From the NCBI RefSeq assembly GCF_000711695.1, contig NW_013546936.1, positions 16,802-80,801 on the forward strand: 64,000 nt of DNA, in the 5' to 3' direction. Positions 1 through 10,331 of the stretch are shown one piece after another; positions within the stretch are counted from its first letter, which is position 1; each line of letters begins with the position of its first letter. Position numbers and translations under genes: made by a program. The notes below the pieces were generated by a model. It searched no databases. It was given only the letters and a program-made list of their open reading frames with translations, and had not been told where the DNA came from. Source of the DNA: Tilletiaria anomala UBC 951. Its lineage: Eukaryota > Basidiomycota > Exobasidiomycetes > Georgefischeriales > Tilletiariaceae.

Positions 1-1522
1 CATCATCGTCAACGAGGGGTGCAGACATAGTGAGGGCGTTGGCGGATGCTGCCGAGGCCATTTCGCTCAGTGACTTCTTGTACGCATCATGTGCCACGCA
101 CATTGCATCCTTGTTCAAGATATGATTGAGGATGGCGGTGGTCTTAATGAACCCATGGCGGATGAGCAAAGCCATGGTAACATGGACCTCCAGGGGGGCA
201 TCTTCTCGGACGTCTTCCTTCATGTAGTACTTGAGCTTGAACCCCATAATCTGCGCGCAGACATAATTTCCCTTCTCCTCTTCCAGCCATTTTACCTGGC
301 CTAGGTCGTCCGCGCTGTCGTTCATACACTCGTCACTCGAAGCCCGCTCCTTCCCCTTGGCTGAGCCCCATTGGCTCGCTGCGATCAGTGAAAGAAAGAA
401 CGGGTAGTGCCGGTTGACGTTGGTGATGAAGAGATCGAGAATCAGATCCAAGACACGATTGGGCTCCAGATCAAAATAGCCAATGAGTGCTAGCAGATTC
501 CTCCATATCTTGGCAGCCCTCTTTTTGCGTATCGGCTCTCGCTCTTGCTCGTGCACAAGCACTTTGCCCGAGCTTTGCTCGATCGAAGCGGTGACCGGAG
601 GCCCCATGCCGCCCAGAATGACTTCCAGGGCTTTAGAGAAGCCTTCATTTTCTTCTCGGAGCAAGTTGAACTTTTGCTGACGGTAGAGAATGTTTGTCTT
701 TACCCGCGCCTCCTTTCGCTTGAAATCCATGGCATTGTCGATGAGCTTCGCAGCTTGAAGAAGCTCGTCGTCTAGCCTTGCCGCTCCTTCGATTCGCGGT
801 ACGACCTCTCGCTCCTGGACAAAATGAATGGGTTAGGGCAGTTGAGCACTTTCCTTCGTTTCCTCCACCAAAAGAGCTCACCAGTAAGATTTGCAAAACT
901 CCTGCCAGCTTGTATCTTCCGGCCATGACGTGCGTGCTGCCCGCACCTGGCAGAATCATCATGTGTTCGCGCTCAGTGTACGCCAGAATCTCTTCATCTA
1001 TCAGCCAGAAGGCATCGATGATGCTGGATTGCTGCCACGTCATGTACCTTCCTCCGGCGTTACCCTTGGATATGGTACCGTCCGATTCAGAGGCATCGTC
1101 AGAACGCTCCGAGCCGGCCCCCGGATCGGCTGGCACTGCGCGAGCCGAGCAGTGTTCGATGAGCTCTGCGATCTCCTCGTCACCACGCTTGCAGAGATGC
1201 ACATGTTGACGAAGGAGGGCACAAAGACCAATCAGCAGCTCGTGCCGACCAAGTCCAGGGTGTAGGGCACTGTAGCTGAAGCAGAATGGAAGATGTGAGC
1301 CTTTCGGACAAAGATGAAAGGTAACGGCCGTCAAAGCACTTACATCTCGGATTGTCCAGCTCCGTCCCACTTGTCCTCGTCATCGGTCGCCCCGACCTCC
1401 CACTTGTCGAAGCATCTGTCAATCAGCTGCTCGGCACTCTGTTCGTCTTGAAACGCTGCCATTCTTGGCGAAGCCACTGCACTCTCGCTTTCGCGAGGGC
1501 TCGGACGGTCGAAAGCGGCCAA
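1..1522 (-). CDS. THO2: THO complex subunit 2 (N-terminal part, truncated by window edge)
   Basis: THO2/THOC2 is the scaffold of the nuclear THO/TREX complex that couples transcription to mRNA export. Exons read on the minus strand: 1522-1344, 1275-882 and 814-1 (continuing out of the window); both introns (1276-1343, 815-881) are GT-AG and keep frame. Family signatures in order: a helical stretch with FWLIDEEI, then ILYRQQKFNLLREENEG, which is nearly identical to the THOC2 block, then IGYFDLEPNRVLDLILDLF and the IMGFKLKYYMKEDV segment (human IC-HILGFKFKFY). Start chosen at the ATG at 1522; a second in-frame ATG at 1462 is also possible because the first 20 residues are low complexity. The C-terminal two thirds lie upstream of base 1. 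It diverges from ALG12 with 364 bp between starts. Identification is by recalled family motifs and is strong. Confidence 0.9.
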
Positions 1523-1886
1523 GTCTCGCAGTTGCCCTTCATGCGCGTGTCATGCCCGTGCGCCTGAGATGATCTCCAACAGGATGCAGCCGCCTTGCCC
1601 TTTCAGTCCACAATCAGCACAGGCTTAAGATGAGCTACATTCAGGATGAGAAGTTGAGAGGTAATGCGACAGTCAGCGTTCTCGCTGATGTGAGAGTCGC
1701 GTTCCGCCCGCGAAGAAAGGCACGCTGACAATGGATAACATAGATGCGTGTGTATGTAGCATCGTGACATCTCTTCACAGTCCACGAACAGACAAAGGGT
1801 CAACCAAGGACGAGTTTTGACAGAAGATCAAGCCGGATACTCGTTGAGCCGGCCCACTACGGTCAACCTCCTTCGGCAGAAAAGCC
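1523..1886. other. Divergent intergenic region THO2/ALG12
   Basis: The 364 bp between the two start codons must hold both promoters and 5' UTRs. No clear TATA box or longer repeat is visible. ORFs reading through it (for example 1603-1803 minus) show no family features. Confidence 0.6.
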
Positions 1887-3971
1887 ATGCCGAATATCTG
1901 GGACGGGCTAACGCTCGCTGTCTTTGTCGGCGCCACTGTCGCCCACATCCTCTACACGCCATATACAAAAATCGAAGAGCACTTCGTTCTCAATGCCGTG
2001 CACGACAATCTCGCTTGGGGTCTCCTCGACGGCGAACAAGTGCGAAAGCACTTCGAATTCTTCGTTTTCCCAGATCCGGTACCGCATTCTTTCCTAGGCG
2101 TGCAAGCGCTGAGCATCGCCGTGTACCCCTTCGCCGTGCTCGGCAGGTGGAGCGGACTGATCAGAAGCAGTGCAGATGTTCAGATCACCGGTGAGAATCG
2201 CGCCATCTTGACGGAGATATTCACCGTCGCTCATGCTTTCCTATGCGCACTACCCTCGTCTTTCAGTACGCCTGGTGCTGGGCCTTCTCAATGCAGCAGC
2301 CGTATTCTATTTTTCCGAGGTCGTCCGTCAACTCGGCGAGTCGCCAGAGGATGAACCGAAGCGATTATCCAAGGGGACAAGTGAAAGTCCGCGCCGTCAA
2401 GATGGCTCTTTCGCGCGCAATCTTTTTCTCTTGTTGCACGGCTTGCAATTCAATTTTCTCTTTTGGGCTGGGAGGACGACGCACAACTCGCTAGTCCTTG
2501 GGCCAAGTGAGCTCAACGGTACAGCACCCTTTACTTGAATGATAACAGCGGCGCTGAAGCCTTCTCTAATATTCCTTGGCAGCGCTCGTGGCTCTGCGCT
2601 GGATTTTGATCTCGAACAAGCCGTGGCAAGGGAGCAGTCCATCTGCAGTGGCTGGCTTCACTTTGCTCACTTTCTGTACCGCCATCCTTCGCTGCGAGCT
2701 GGTAGGAGTGCTGGCTCCAAGTTGCTTATGGTTGATTGCAACCAATCGAGCAAAGTTTGGGGATCTGTTCCACGCGGGTTTGATCAGCGCCGTAATCTCA
2801 GTTGGTGAGGAACTTAGTCCCTTGGTGATACATACTCGTATTGATGAAGATGCTCTCCGAACTCAAGGCCTTACGACTTGGTTCGACAAGCCGCTCTGGA
2901 GCGGGATTCACAACTCGAGCAGCCTACCGTACGTTCCCTATTCTGTGAATCAGCTCATTTCTGCCAACTTCATCCCAGAGTTCGAAGCTTTCAGCTTCAA
3001 TATCTTGCAGGGCAAGTCGGCAGCCTGGGGCACGATGTCCCGAACATTCTACTTCACATCCGCACTGCCCAAGGCGCTCTCCATCAGCATCGTTCTCGTA
3101 CCCATCGGTATGGCGCTCATGTTCCGACTGTGGTCCTCGTACGAAGACTACGTGGCGGTCAAGAAGTTGGAGAGTGTGACAGGCCTGTTGGTCATCCCGC
3201 TCTTCCACACCTGCCTACTATCGCTCGTGTCTCACAAGGAATGGAGGTTCATCATATATACAGTCCCGTGTTTTAACGCTTTCTCCGCGCTGGCCCTTGG
3301 TCAAATGTGAGCATTCATGCTCACGAGCTCACATCATCAAACTCTTAATGACTTTTTACGCGTTTTCCTCTCGCAGCTGGGGTAGCACCTTCGCTACAAG
3401 CGCATTCAGTGCCTGGATCATGCGCCTAGGTACGCTAGCCGTCCTCTGCGGCACAGCCCTGCACGCGTCGATCGCGACGCTCGCCTCGCACTACAACTAT
3501 CCGGGCGGTATGGCGATGGCACGCCTGCATGACGCGCTTGATGGCAAAATTGAGACGAATGTGCTTGTGCACAGCACCGTTGACGCTACGATGAGCGGAT
3601 CGACGCGCTTCCAGCTGAAATACCTGCAACGACCGACCGCTGGCGCACTGGGAGTCCCTTCATTGCCTTCTGCATTTCCATTCACCTCGTCCGCCTCCGC
3701 GGGAGTGGCATGGGAGTACGACCGCCGCGAAGACCTCTCCTCATCCAACGCAACTCAATGGCTCGGTTTCACTCACGTTATTGATGCCACGCCAAATTGC
3801 AGCTTCCTGGCCAGCGACACTAAAGCCGGCCCACATCTGTTCCACGCTCTTCTTCCGCCAGTGCAGGCGTTGTCGCAGGTCGAATTCAAGTACCCTCAAC
3901 TGCATTCGGATCCACGGGAGCTAGTCAAGGTCACCCTAGCGGATCGCATGTGGATATGCGAACGCGCATGA
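1887..3971 (+). CDS. ALG12: Dolichyl-P-Man alpha-1,6-mannosyltransferase ALG12 (GT22)
   Basis: ER membrane GT22 enzyme that adds the eighth mannose (alpha-1,6) to the lipid-linked oligosaccharide for N-glycosylation, using dolichyl-phosphate mannose. Exons 1887-2190, 2267-2506, 2583-2804, 2868-3306, 3377-3971; sum 1800 nt, 599 aa. Seen: YTKIEEHFVLNAVHD near residues 26-40 (the acidic GT22 lumenal motif, K-I-E-E), then a HFEFFVFPDPVPHSFLG block that matches the ALG12 pattern, several hydrophobic helices, LQGKSAAWG (ALG12 ..GKSS.WG), SHKEWRFIIYTVP, and SHYNYPGG near the C-terminus. The third intron (2805-2867) is 63 nt and stays open in frame; removing it gives SVGLTTWFDKPLW, the better family match. 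Length is slightly above yeast ALG12 (about 550). Confidence 0.93.
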
Positions 3972-4103
3972 AAAATCGTCAGCCAATCAACTAGAGGTAT
4001 AGACATTGAAGTAAAAATGCAAAAATGCAACATGTTGAATCTCATGCAGAATGTGATACCTCTATAATTATGCAAGCTCCATGTGATGCCTGTGATCAAT
4101 CGT

Positions 4104-5864
4104 CTACCAGTCATTGATAGGTCGAAAGTGCTGCTGCCCTGCTTTTGACGGCGTAGAGCGCACGAGGTTGATGCCCGCGCGCAGGAATTCTTGAATAACC
4201 TTGCCACCCACTACCGTCTCGCGCCAGACCTTGGCCACGTCACCCTTGGCAGGGTCGGGTGAGACGCGGCCGTACCATACCCCTGCACCGTTGGGAAAGT
4301 AAATGATCACTGGCATGTTGAAGCGGTTGTCTGTGTGAGCAAGAGCGAAGACTACTTATAAACCTGAACGGGATGGTGGACTCACCGTTCCCAGCATACC
4401 GATGACCGCCGATGTGACTGCAATAGAAGATGCCGAGATGCTTCTCGTCGCTCGGGCTGGCTGCGCGCTTTCTCCATGCGGTAACCTGCCTCTCCTGCTC
4501 TTCTATTGATACACCCGGCTCGACAAAGCCAAACCCTCTTTCTGCCTGGAGACCGTCCTTGTCACGTTTTTGTTGCTGTACATGGCCGGACCATGTGCCG
4601 TCCTGCTGGGGCGGCGGACGGGTCAGGAGGCAGTCATCGCCCCTCTCATCCACGTGCCAGCCGTCTTGTTCAGCGAGGCTCTTGAACGCTTCCGCCAGCA
4701 CTGGCGCAGCGATGTGGCATCGCACGTCGCGCTTCTTGTGGGAGCCTATAAATCCAGAGAGGCAAACTAGTCAGTTATGGGTGCACGATGGTAACACTAG
4801 CGCACGCCAGAGTCGTTGAAGAACACTTATGGCAAGAGAACGTTGAGGAGGTGCTCACATAACAAAATGACGGCCGAATAAGGCAAGACAGAGCACATCG
4901 TCCTGGCTGCGGGTTCTGGCAAATCATCCCTGGGCTCAGTGGGGCTGAGCCAACGTCGGTAGGTAGTTTTCACCGTCTCGCTTCTCTTGATGGCTTCTTG
5001 TTCCGGCGCATCCCGCAAGGAAGGGACATTCGAAATGCAAAGCCAGTCGGGAAAAACGAACAAGCTCTCAAGGTGGAGCTCGTCCGACTGGCTATGATGC
5101 GATGAGTTGCTGACCGTGATTTTTGTCGGCCGTTTTCCAAGACCTTGCCTTGCTGCTGCTGCCGGCGCGGTCCCCCAACACCCCTTTGGGGGAACTGACT
5201 CCTCCGCATCGTCCGTCGTCTCGGTCTCTCCAGCTGCCAAATTGGAAAGCAGCTGCGCCAAACTTCCGCTAACCTCAGCGATGTGTTTCGGCCAGTCCCG
5301 TTGGCCAGTAGAAACGAGCACGTGTCGCAAGAATGGAGATGTCGTGCCAAGCAGCTCTGATTCAAAGTCCACTTCTTGCTTGGACCAGGTACGGAGGAAA
5401 GACGGGTCGACGGCGTGCAACGACGAATGTTCTTCATTCTCGGTGCATGGGTTGGGGCTGCAGAAAGAGGGTATCGAGCAGATTAGCACCGCCACAGGCA
5501 GCGTTCTTGTGGTGAAGACCTAGACGCATGCGTCCCCGAGTGGCGAAGCTCGACAAACTCACCAGGCATGGCAGTCAATCAGCGGTACCCCGAGCTTCTG
5601 AAGTACCGCCTTGGCTTCGTCCCGCATGACTGGCAAGTTGCTTTTCGAGCCTTCTGCCACTAGCTGAACGGTTGCTGCGCCTTCATCCACGGAAGAGGCC
5701 GCAACAGCCGCAGCAGATGACTTTGCATCGTCGCCGGTGACGATGCGGACCTTGCGCAATTGCGCGCCCAATATGTTCAGCATATTGGCCAATTCGAACG
5801 AAGCGCAGTTGAGGGGGGAGGAACTGATGTGTGGGTACGCTGGGCCATTCATACGATTTTGCAA
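4104..5864 (-). CDS. AIM32: Apd1/Aim32-family thioredoxin-like [2Fe-2S] protein (AIM32)
   Basis: Exons 5864-5563, 5457-4859, 4745-4386, 4330-4104; 1488 nt, 495 aa if translation starts at 5864. Aim32 is a mitochondrial thioredoxin-fold protein with a histidine-coordinated [2Fe-2S] cluster. Visible: CHACPNPC (Cys98-x2-Cys101-x3-Cys105) spanning the first intron, VLVSTGQRDWPKHI, then VILLCSHKKRDVRCH (Cys301 and Cys310) spanning intron 2, FYCSHIGGHRYAGN (His411-x3-His415) and IIYFPNGAGVWYGRV, GGKVIQEFLRAG. These match the Cys/Cys/His-x3-His ligand set known for Apd1/Aim32. A TATATATA at 5877-5884 lies so close to the 5864 ATG that the internal ATG at 5783 (MLNILGAQLRK, basic, presequence-like) may be the true start, giving 468 aa. 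Confidence 0.88.
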
Positions 5865-5876
5865 GCAGCCTTGGTG

Positions 5877-5884
5877 TATATATA
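5877..5884 (-). promoter_or_regulatory. TATA-like element upstream of AIM32
   Basis: An 8-bp TATATATA, palindromic, 13-20 bp before the first in-frame ATG of AIM32 (5864). If it positions transcription about 30-50 bp downstream, the first ATG would be missed, favouring the internal ATG at 5783. Inference only. Confidence 0.4.
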
Positions 5885-6463
5885 CATTTGGCCACCGAGA
5901 TGTTTATTCGTTGCCGACGTGAGTCTTCACATAAGTTTCACTCTCGCGATATCTCAAGCCAGCAGGTCCCGCATAGTGGATCTCGTTTGGGAGCCGACCG
6001 CTTGGAATTTCAGATATGCCGACGGAAACCCCGAACGACTGGTGGGATCACGTGACGATGCATTCAACGTTGCCGCGGCCTGCGGGGGGGGGAGGGGAGG
6101 GTTTCCTCCATTGGCACTTGCAAAACGGTAGAGCCACAATCGCATGGGGGGACTCGAACAGGTCGATTGATAAGATCTTCATCCCGAGTGGGAAGTCCAA
6201 AGCACTCAGGCCTTTGATACCTGGGAGGTGAGGACCTCGCCATCTCCCCCTCCACGGGTTCACCTCCTTACACCATCATACGGCGTCTTTCAATCAGGAG
6301 GAACTCGACGTATTCCATCCAGCATGCGACTTGATAGTGATTATGATACACGACAAAGGTTGAAAATGCGAAGGAAACGGTTCATGGTTAATGCCATAAC
6401 TGGGATAACAAAGCCAACACCCTGCTCTTTGCATCGTGGCACAGCAACTGCAGTGCCTGCGGT

Positions 6464-6495
6464 CTGCTTGCTTGCCTGCTTGCTTGCCTGCTTGC
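6464..6495. repeat. Imperfect short tandem repeat (CTTGCTTGCCTG unit)
   Basis: Alternating CTTG/CCTG tetramers run for about 32 bp in the kinase 3' flank. Simple microsatellite, no coding signal. Confidence 0.7.
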
Positions 6496-6603
6496 GTGAT
6501 GCCTACTTTAATCGAGCCTCTTAGCCTGTGGCACCAGTGTATCCGCCACTAGGGAACGCATGCCGCGTGCGTGCAGCGTTGTCCATCATGGTCCGCCTCC
6601 TCC

Positions 6604-9600
6604 TCAATCCACGCGCAACATACTCGCGGAACTGCCACCAGCAGCGATGCGTGCATCGAGGCTGCCGAGCTGCGGGTCCATAGCCTTGTTTCTGCGCCCG
6701 AGCAGCGTGGCATTGCTAATGTTGAGGTCAAACGCACGCTTGTTGGCGCGGGCGCCACGGTCGCGCTGGCCGGCCCTGCCATCGTATAGCGCCGCCGCTG
6801 CAAGCTTTGGATCCGCTCCACCGCGACCAGGGTAGTGCTGCGCCACTTGCTGTTGCTGCTGTGCTTGCGATTGCGCAGCAGCAGAGGCACTGGTGCCGCT
6901 TGCGTCCAAACCTCTTGCCCCACGTTGCTGTTCGACGGCCCGCCCTGCCTCCTGGCCGTACTTGCGTGCGGTTTCCTCGGCCTCATCCTGCTCGTCTTCC
7001 TCGTTGAGTCCCAGCAGTTCGCCACGATTGCCTGGGTTGTAGCCTTTGCGTGCGGCACCCTCCTCTTCCATGCGATGCACCGCGTACGTCACGTCGAATG
7101 CTTCCTTGAGCTGATTAATACCGGGAGACATCATGGCCACGCGCTGCGCCTTGGTGCCTTTCATCGACTGCAAGAGCGGTGAATCCAGCGGCATCTCGGA
7201 CGACTTGGCCAGTACAATGTCGGCCGAGTTGAGCTCGGGCGCCGGGTCCCGCACGTTGCACCATGGATGGGCAAGGAACTCGTCGATCGTGTACCGCTTC
7301 CGCGGGTCGACGCAAAGGAGGTGCGTGATGAGGTCTTTGGCGGAAGCACTAATGTCGTCCCACCACGGGGAGAGGAACGTGTAGTACCCCTTGGCGACTT
7401 TTTCGGTGAGCACCGAGATGGACTCGTCGTAAAATGGTGGGAAGCCGCAGAAGAGCGTGTAAAGCACACAGCCAAGCGCCCACATATCTACTGATTTCGA
7501 GTAGCGCTCATCTTTGACGATCTCCGGGGCAGTGTAGCCGACAGTGCCGCATGGTGTCATCGTGCTCTCCTCCCACACGATCTTGCTGAGCCCAAAGTCG
7601 GCAATCTTGACGCGTCCGATACCGCCACCACCGAGGCCGGGTATGAACTCGCCCTCGTCCTCCTTCTCTTCATCGTACGGTCGCGCCTTGTTAACTTTGG
7701 AAGGGATGATGTTGATCGACTCAAATAGCAAGTTCTCTGGCTTGATATCTCTGTGAGGGTGCAATTCAAGAGTCATTGTCAGCACGTCCAGTCTTCGCGG
7801 GCCTCGTAACGGCTTGCGTCACATACCTATGGACGACTCCTTTCTCCTCGTGGAGGTACCGAATACCTCTGGCGACCTGCAGGATGACGTGCCTTGCGAG
7901 TGGCTCGCTAAAGTATGTCAACTTGACGATCTGGTGGAAAAGTTCACCGCCCTCCAGCAGCTCAAGGACGAGATAATAGTGATCTCTTGACTCGGAGAAC
8001 TCCAGCAGCTGGACGATCCCTTCGTGTTTGAGTCCGCGCATGATCTGTACCTCTTTGAGGATGTTGGCGCGCTGCGAAGTGGCGAAGAGGAAGGAGAGCT
8101 TCAGTCAAACGGCTGTTCCTCGACTTTACATGCAAGACGCAGAGCCGCGCAGAACGAGAATGACGCATAGAAAGAGGAAAGGAAAGAAACGACAAAGCTG
8201 CCACCCTATCTCACCTCGGTGACTCTGTTCTTCTTGCGAAACTGCGGGTCCAAACGGGCGTCCTACAGAGCGATGGAAGCCAGTATCCAAAGCGTGCAGG
8301 CGAACGCATCCAACAGGGGAACGCAGATCGTCAAAGGTCCAGAGGTGTGATCACCGAGCGAGACGAGAGGCCAAGCAGGGAAGAGGAACGGCGAAAAAAG
8401 GAAGCGAAAGGGAAACGCAAACAAAGCAGCCACAAGGCAGCGAGGTGCAGTTTCCAGCAGCGGCCGCAATAGCAATGGCGGCGCGAGTGCGACACCGTGC
8501 GAGCATGTTGGACAATGAGCGGCCGTTTCCGAGACCAGGCGGAGAGGGCACAGGTTCAGCGATAGTCGATGCATAGTTGTGGCGATGGATTGAGAGGTGC
8601 GACCGGTAGCGTTGTTGCAAGGCGATGGATGGGGGAAAATTCGTCGAGCGCAAGGACATGATATGGAGAGCGAAAAGGGGAAAGGGCACAGGGAATCGAA
8701 AGGAGAAAAAAGGGGGAAGAAGAAAGACCGTGGATGGGCGGGCGGTCAGCTTGGGATGTCGCTTCTTTCTTCTCGTTTCATTCCTCCTTCATCTATCTTG
8801 GAAAGGGTAGGAGCGGGACGTAGGAGTGGGAGGGAAGCGCAGAGTGTCTCGGCCTTCGCGGAACTGCGCAGGGGACCGAGGCACGCTGTTGGTGCCGCTT
8901 GCGCCCTGCCGCCATCGCATCGCACACCGGGCTTTGGTAGATGTGAAGTGAAGAAGCAGAAGAGAAAAAAGATGCACCCTCGACATGCGACGAGGGCGGA
9001 AAGTAGAAGTGAAAGAAAAAGTGAAAAGAGGTAGAAGTGGAGAGACTGCTTAGAGTCAATTTGGAAAGTCGAGTGTCGAGACAAGGAGGGCCACTGGATA
9101 GTGACCTCCCAGGCCATGCCGTGCGGTACGCTGGACATGATCTGAAAAGCTGAATGTGGACTGTTCTGCATTGGACGTGTTCGCCTTAAAGCAACGCTGC
9201 CAAGACCACCGCGGCTGATGTTATTGTTATTGGTGTTCGCTATTGCTGCAGTTGATGGTTGTGGCCAGCTGTACCAAGGCCCTCACAAGGAAAGACCGAG
9301 ACAAAGGGGATGTCCGGCAGCGACCGTGATGGGACAGGGCGCACCACGCGCAGCCCGACGCAGCCCGACGCAGCGAGACGCAACACTACGCAGCAGCATG
9401 ACACGACGGCGGAGCTGACCCGAAAAGAGTCGAGCTGAGCCAGTGCAAGGATGCCGCCGGCCCATCACCAAAGCACACGGCATAACGAGCGGAGCAGAAG
9501 AAGGAAAGGGACCGGACGGGAGGCACGAGCGGAAGCGTAACTCACCTGGTTGCTGCTTAGTTCAAATTTCCGAACGACCTTGATGGCGACCTTTTGGCCT

Positions 9601-10331
9601 GTCTTGCGATCCCGCGCTTTGTAGACGTTTGAGAATGCGCCACTGGAGAGAGATAAAGGAAGAAACCCATTGTCAGCATCATCGGGCGTGCGTCACAGCG
9701 GTGTGCTCGGCACTCACTCTCCCATCTTCATTAGTAAGACGAAGCGCTCGGTCAATCCCTCGTAGCTCGGCATCTTTTCGCTCGCCTCGCGTTCCTCCTG
9801 TACGATCTGCGCCGCGACGTCCTTGTGTGCCTGCGCTCCCGGTGACGGAAGCGGCTGGTTGCGGCTGTTGCTGTTGCTGACAGCAGCAGCTACGGAGGCG
9901 ACACCGCTGTTGGAGCCGCAGCTGCCGTTCGAGTTGGGAACGCCTGCGGCTCCGCCATTGATGACGACGGGCGTGGTGTCCATGCCGGACGTGGCGGCTC
10001 CGCTGGACGGTTGGAAAGGAGGTAAGTGGGATGCTGTTGACGGGTTTAAGCCTTGTTGAGTATGCCCTGGGCTTCCGCTGGCAACGATGATGGGCATGTT
10101 GCTACCCATAGACGCTCGCAGATCGTCCTCGTTTGAGAAGCCCTAAGGAGACGCAACATGATTCAATAAAAGGAGCAAGAAAGCAAGGTGAGTAGTGCGG
10201 CTCTCTTGTAGCAATTCCAAGCAAAGGAACATGGGGAGTTGACTTACATCGTATCGGTGTGAACCGCCATACCCGTCTTTGGCCGCCTTGCCATGACGTA
10301 TGAAGTTCTTGAACTGTTCTAGAACCGGCAT
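6604..10331 (-). CDS. SRK1/RCK2-type CaMK-family stress kinase
   Basis: Ser/Thr kinase of the fungal Rck2/Srk1/Cmk2 group, which acts downstream of the Hog1/Sty1 stress MAPK. Exons 10331-10248, 10142-9718, 9642-9546, 8262-8215, 8071-7827, 7750-6604; 2046 nt, 681 aa. Kinase features: glycine loop GDGAFSNVYK (about 170-178), VAIK Lys191, RANILKEVQIMR helix, VHRDIKPEN (Asp301), DFG 351-353 after a family-typical insertion of about 25 residues between the catalytic loop and DFG, GTVGYTAPEIVKDERYSKS, VDMWALGCVLYTLFCGFPPF and FLSPWWDDIS, RKRYTIDEFLAHPW, all near-identical to Srk1. The N-terminal segment is Ser/Gly-rich, beginning MPVLEQFKNFIRHGK. The C-terminal tail is Gln/Ala-rich and could hold the MAPK docking and regulatory region. 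Intron 3 is 1283 nt, exceptional for this locus. Confidence 0.92.
8263..9545 (-). other. Unusually long intron 3 of the kinase gene
   Basis: Donor GTGAG after ..ELSSNQ at 9546 and acceptor CTCTGTAG before DARLDPQF at 8262. The intron is 1283 nt whereas all other introns here are about 60-110 nt, apart from one of 449 nt in the RTC3-like gene. On the transcribed strand it is strongly pyrimidine-rich at about 8940-9060, the kind of CT block often found near fungal transcription starts. It includes tandem CAGCCCGACG-like repeats at about 9350-9375. The 145-codon plus-strand ORF inside is low-complexity Lys/Arg/Gly and is not believed. Confidence 0.75.

Larger units (their letters stand above)
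5865..6603. other. Intergenic region between AIM32 start and kinase 3' end
   Basis: 739 bp holding the AIM32 promoter and the kinase 3' flank. It contains a G-run at 6084-6099 and a short imperfect tandem repeat of a CTTGCTTGCCTG unit at about 6464-6495. ORFs of 60-100 codons here have no recognisable features. Confidence 0.6.

Noticed and set aside
8597-9034. 145-codon ORF inside the kinase intron
   Set aside because: Lys/Arg/Gly low complexity that arises from purine-rich sequence; no promoter or homology support.
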